A stretch of DNA of 64,000 bases from a candidate division WOR-3 bacterium (GTDB lineage Bacteria; Hydrothermota; Tepidihabitantia; Tepidihabitantales; Tepidihabitantaceae), in contig JBDRTY010000001.1 in NCBI GenBank assembly GCA_039801085.1, forward strand, positions 571,538 to 635,537, in the 5' to 3' direction. A model generated the notes under the pieces. The model had not been told where the DNA came from and did no database searches. It was given only the letters and a program-made list of their open reading frames with translations. The translations under genes were made by a program, and so were the position numbers. Shown piece by piece: positions 61,115-64,000 of this stretch (within the stretch, counting starts at the first letter, position 1; each line of letters opens with the position of its first letter).

Positions 61115-62209
61115 ATGCGCTGTGCCTTGAACCGGGAGCTGCTGACTGAGGCGCTGGGAACAGTAGTTTCGATTGTGCCCAGCCGTTCCACCTATCCAAT
61201 ATTCAACAATATCCTCCTGGAAATTGAGCAGGGCCGGCTGGCAATTACCGGAACTGATGGTGACAATGTGGTGCGTCAGGAGGTGAAACTCGAAGGCAAG
61301 AGTGAGAATGGAAGTGCGCTGGTTGATGGCAGAAGGCTGACAGAGCTGGTGCGGATGAGCAATGCCGAGACGATAACTCTGAAGACAGCCGAGACCAAGA
61401 TTGCATTCGAATCGGGCAAAATGAAGGCAGAGCTGGTGCAGCTGGCACCGGAACAGTTTCCGGAACTGCCGAAACTGCCTCAGGAGATTCAGTTTGAATT
61501 TCCACTGGCAACGCTGTTTGAGATGTATGACATCTGCAGTTTTGCGGTCTCCCGGGATGATTCCCGTCCGGTGATGACCGCGATCAACTGGGAGGTGGGA
61601 AAGAGCGAATCCCGGATGGTGGCAACCGATGCGATCCGGCTGGCGTTTGTTTCCCGGAAGGTGAAGGTTCCGGTAAAGACAAAACTGCTGCTTGTGCCCA
61701 AGGCGGTGAATATTCTGCCCCGCGGGGAAGAGAAGGTTCAGGTCTATGCGGATCAGAAGATGGTCGGATTCAGACTGGAGAATACCATCTTGATTTCCCG
61801 CACAATCGAAGGTCCGTATCCGGATTATGAGCGGGTGATCCCGAAGAATATGCCGGCGAAGGCGGTGGTCAGCCGGGAGGCGCTGGTGGGTGCATTGCGC
61901 CGGGCAATGGTCATGGCACATCCGGTCAGCAAGCAGATCAGCATCGAGTTCACTGCCAAGAGCATGATTATCAGGGCGAGATGTGAGGAGACCGGTGATA
62001 GTGAAGAGGAACTGGATTGCAGTTACAAGGGGGATGAACTGACCGTCGGATTTAACGGCGGTTTTCTGCTGGATATTCTGAACCATATCGGCACCGAGGA
62101 ATTGACGATTGAGCTGTCAACTCCGATGTCGCCGGTAATGCTCAAGCCGGTATCAGAAGAGCAGAACGGGGAAGAGCTGTTCATTATGATGCCGGTGCGG
62201 CTGGATTAG
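61115..62209 (+). CDS. dnaN: DNA polymerase III sliding clamp (beta subunit)
   Basis: This 364-residue protein has the three-domain clamp pattern: N-terminal SRSTYPIFNNILLEIEQGRLAITGT-like region, a central DDSRPVMTAINWEV segment with VATDAIRLAF, and a C-terminal EELTIELSTPMSPVMLKP ending in the M-M-P-V-R-L signature. It encircles DNA and tethers the polymerase. No dnaA, recF or origin repeats are nearby. Confidence 0.96.
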   Translation: MRCALNRELLTEALGTVVSIVPSRSTYPIFNNILLEIEQGRLAITGTDGDNVVRQEVKLEGKSENGSALVDGRRLTELVRMSNAETITLKTAETKIAFESGKMKAELVQLAPEQFPELPKLPQEIQFEFPLATLFEMYDICSFAVSRDDSRPVMTAINWEVGKSESRMVATDAIRLAFVSRKVKVPVKTKLLLVPKAVNILPRGEEKVQVYADQKMVGFRLENTILISRTIEGPYPDYERVIPKNMPAKAVVSREALVGALRRAMVMAHPVSKQISIEFTAKSMIIRARCEETGDSEEELDCSYKGDELTVGFNGGFLLDILNHIGTEELTIELSTPMSPVMLKPVSEEQNGEELFIMMPVRLD

Positions 62210-62253
62210 TCAGTCCGGTTTGCGGTTATTGTAACAAAAGGAGGGAGGTCGGC

Positions 62254-63096
62254 ATGAAAGGAAAAACTGATTACCGGAAAAGTTTAGTTCCGGTCCTGAT
62301 CGGTCTGGGGGGGATGGTGTTAGTTTCAGTGCTGATTGTCGGATGCCAACAGCACGACCCGAACTATTCCGAGCCGATGATCAATGGCTACCTTTACCGC
62401 GGTGAGTACTATAACTATGCGGTCGAATATGAACGGTATGTTGAGGTGTTTGACCCCAAGGGGTTGAGGATGGTGCCGGTGGTCAGGCTGAATAATGAGG
62501 AGCTGAAGCCCTATTATTACACCTGGACGAAGTACGGTTATGGAGACAGCATGCATTTTGCGGATAATCAGTCTTATGAGCTGGAGGTAATTCATTATTT
62601 TGGCAGGGCGGGTGCAAGAGTGACAATGCCGGGCAACTTTACTGTTGTCACACCCCCTGAAGGCTATATTCTGGATCTGGATTCCACGCTTAATATTCAG
62701 TGGACCAGATCTGCCGGTGCGGAATGGTACTGGGTGGAGATCGATGTCGATTATGACTACCGGGATACGCTCGGAGAGGAGGACAACTTCAGTCTCCGGC
62801 TGGATACAATGCTGCAGGATACCTCGCTGGTACTGCCGCCGGAACGGATCTTCCCGGGATACATTCTTGATGTTTACGAGGGTGATGCCTGCGTGATGGT
62901 CTGGTCTGGCAACGGACCGGCGATTGAGCCCGGTGACCGGGGCAATATCACTGGTGCCGGCTTCGGGTTCTTTAATGCGATCAACGAACCGCGCGAAAAG
63001 TATTTCTTTGTCGGAGCACCGATTGCCACCCGGCGCTGTCCGGACGGCAAGATTTTGCGGTCGAATATGCTCCAGCGGTTGAAATCTCGAATATGA
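62254..63096 (+). CDS. putative lipoprotein, function unknown
   Basis: This 280-residue protein has a positively charged N-terminus, a hydrophobic stretch and the lipobox VSVLIVGCQQ. The mature part is rich in Tyr, Asp and Glu with beta-sheet character (GYLYRGEYYNYAVEYERYVEVF) and one segment resembling a fibronectin/Ig-like strand pair (TLNIQWTRSAGAEWYWVEI). I do not recognise a family. AAAAGGAGGGAGG precedes the ATG. It probably shares the dnaN transcript, since only 44 nt separate them. Confidence 0.75.
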   Translation: MKGKTDYRKSLVPVLIGLGGMVLVSVLIVGCQQHDPNYSEPMINGYLYRGEYYNYAVEYERYVEVFDPKGLRMVPVVRLNNEELKPYYYTWTKYGYGDSMHFADNQSYELEVIHYFGRAGARVTMPGNFTVVTPPEGYILDLDSTLNIQWTRSAGAEWYWVEIDVDYDYRDTLGEEDNFSLRLDTMLQDTSLVLPPERIFPGYILDVYEGDACVMVWSGNGPAIEPGDRGNITGAGFGFFNAINEPREKYFFVGAPIATRRCPDGKILRSNMLQRLKSRI

Positions 63097-63151
63097 CTGG
63101 GGAATAATTTACCAGCAAAAGGGGAAATTTTTACCATCCAACCTGCAACTG

Positions 63152-63179
63152 TTGACCAGCGAAGCTGATTTAATATAAT
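63152..63179 (+). promoter_or_regulatory. promoter of gdhA
   Basis: TTGACC (63152-63157), 16 nt, TATAAT (63174-63179). Transcription would start near 63186, leaving a leader of about 67 nt. Confidence 0.78.
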
Positions 63180-63185
63180 CTTCAT

Positions 63186-63205
63186 CGGCATTTTAATTAA
63201 TGCCG
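63186..63205 (+). promoter_or_regulatory. hairpin at the 5' end of the gdhA leader
   Basis: CGGCATT (63186-63192) pairs with AATGCCG (63199-63205) around a 6-nt AT-rich loop. It begins at the expected transcription start, so it could protect the mRNA end or, as a palindrome in DNA, be an operator. Confidence 0.4.
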
Positions 63206-63249
63206 GTTAAATAAAAGGTAAATACAATAAAATAAAAAAGGAGGATTAA

Positions 63250-64000
<751 letters not shown>

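Noticed and set aside
61003-62209. Replication origin next to dnaN
   Set aside because: No DnaA-box cluster, AT-rich unwinding region, dnaA or recF is visible; the divergent gap is short and explained by two promoters.

Overview
The window looks like a chromosomal segment of an anaerobic, Gram-negative (double-membrane) bacterium. The outer-membrane barrels, many lipoproteins, PorU/PorV-type proteins and C-terminal type IX secretion (T9SS) sorting domains point to the FCB/WOR-3-like part of the tree; a candidate-phylum WOR-3 (Stahlbacteria) genome is my best guess, but this is inference. GC content looks to be in the mid-50s percent by eye, except for one AT-rich gene at 33361-34953. Stop codons TAA, TAG and TGA are all used normally. 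I saw no insertion sequence, prophage, CRISPR array, tRNA or rRNA.

Layout. 1-3235 (+): the end of an ABC exporter, a methyltransferase and mtnA. 3184-7241 (-): a rpmF-plsX operon continuing into a lipoprotein, a PorV-like barrel and a secreted cyclophilin. 7292-8669: a Minf_1886-family gene broken by an in-frame amber codon, a DUF4177 protein and a CvpA protein. 8666-11926 (-): a tldE/tldD pair and an RRM RNA-binding protein with a long leader. 12529-22947 (+): housekeeping and repair genes (ogt, ino1, tmk, ctp, mutM, iaaA), then a large peptidase-MA/propeller/barrel protein and a lipoprotein. 22991-33224 (+): porU, porV, purA, hypB, a deaminase and a first four-subunit 2-oxoacid:ferredoxin oxidoreductase (KOR). 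33361-38218 (-): a DUF262 protein and a secreted subtilase. 38377-46274: an EF-G-like factor, rhomboid, ispF, a secreted gingipain-type peptidase and an EamA transporter. 46387-55137 (+): a seven-gene redox operon. 55498-64000: lipoproteins, two BNR-repeat secreted proteins, sucCD, dnaN and the start of gdhA.

The most striking locus is 46387-55137. It holds a second KOR (delta-alpha-beta-gamma), a GltD/NfnB-like flavoprotein with extra ferredoxin domains, an MvhD-HdrC-HdrB fusion and an HdrA-MvhD-zinc-ribbon protein. HdrA is read through an in-frame TGA at 53149-53151. The TGA sits at the conserved Cys/Sec position of HdrA and is followed 27 nt later by a 7-bp hairpin with a GGTC loop, a good bacterial SECIS candidate. 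The operon therefore looks like a selenocysteine-dependent electron-bifurcating or confurcating system physically linked to 2-oxoacid oxidation. With gdhA, two KORs, sucCD and several secreted peptidases in the same window, a protein/glutamate-fermenting physiology is a reasonable inference.

A second theme is gene expression. Nearly every promoter I can read is TTGAC(C/T/A) with a 16-nt spacer and TANNNT. In at least five genes (Minf_1886-like, tldD, porU, ispF, sucC) the -10 box ends only 6-9 nt before the start codon and no Shine-Dalgarno sequence is present, which suggests leaderless mRNAs.
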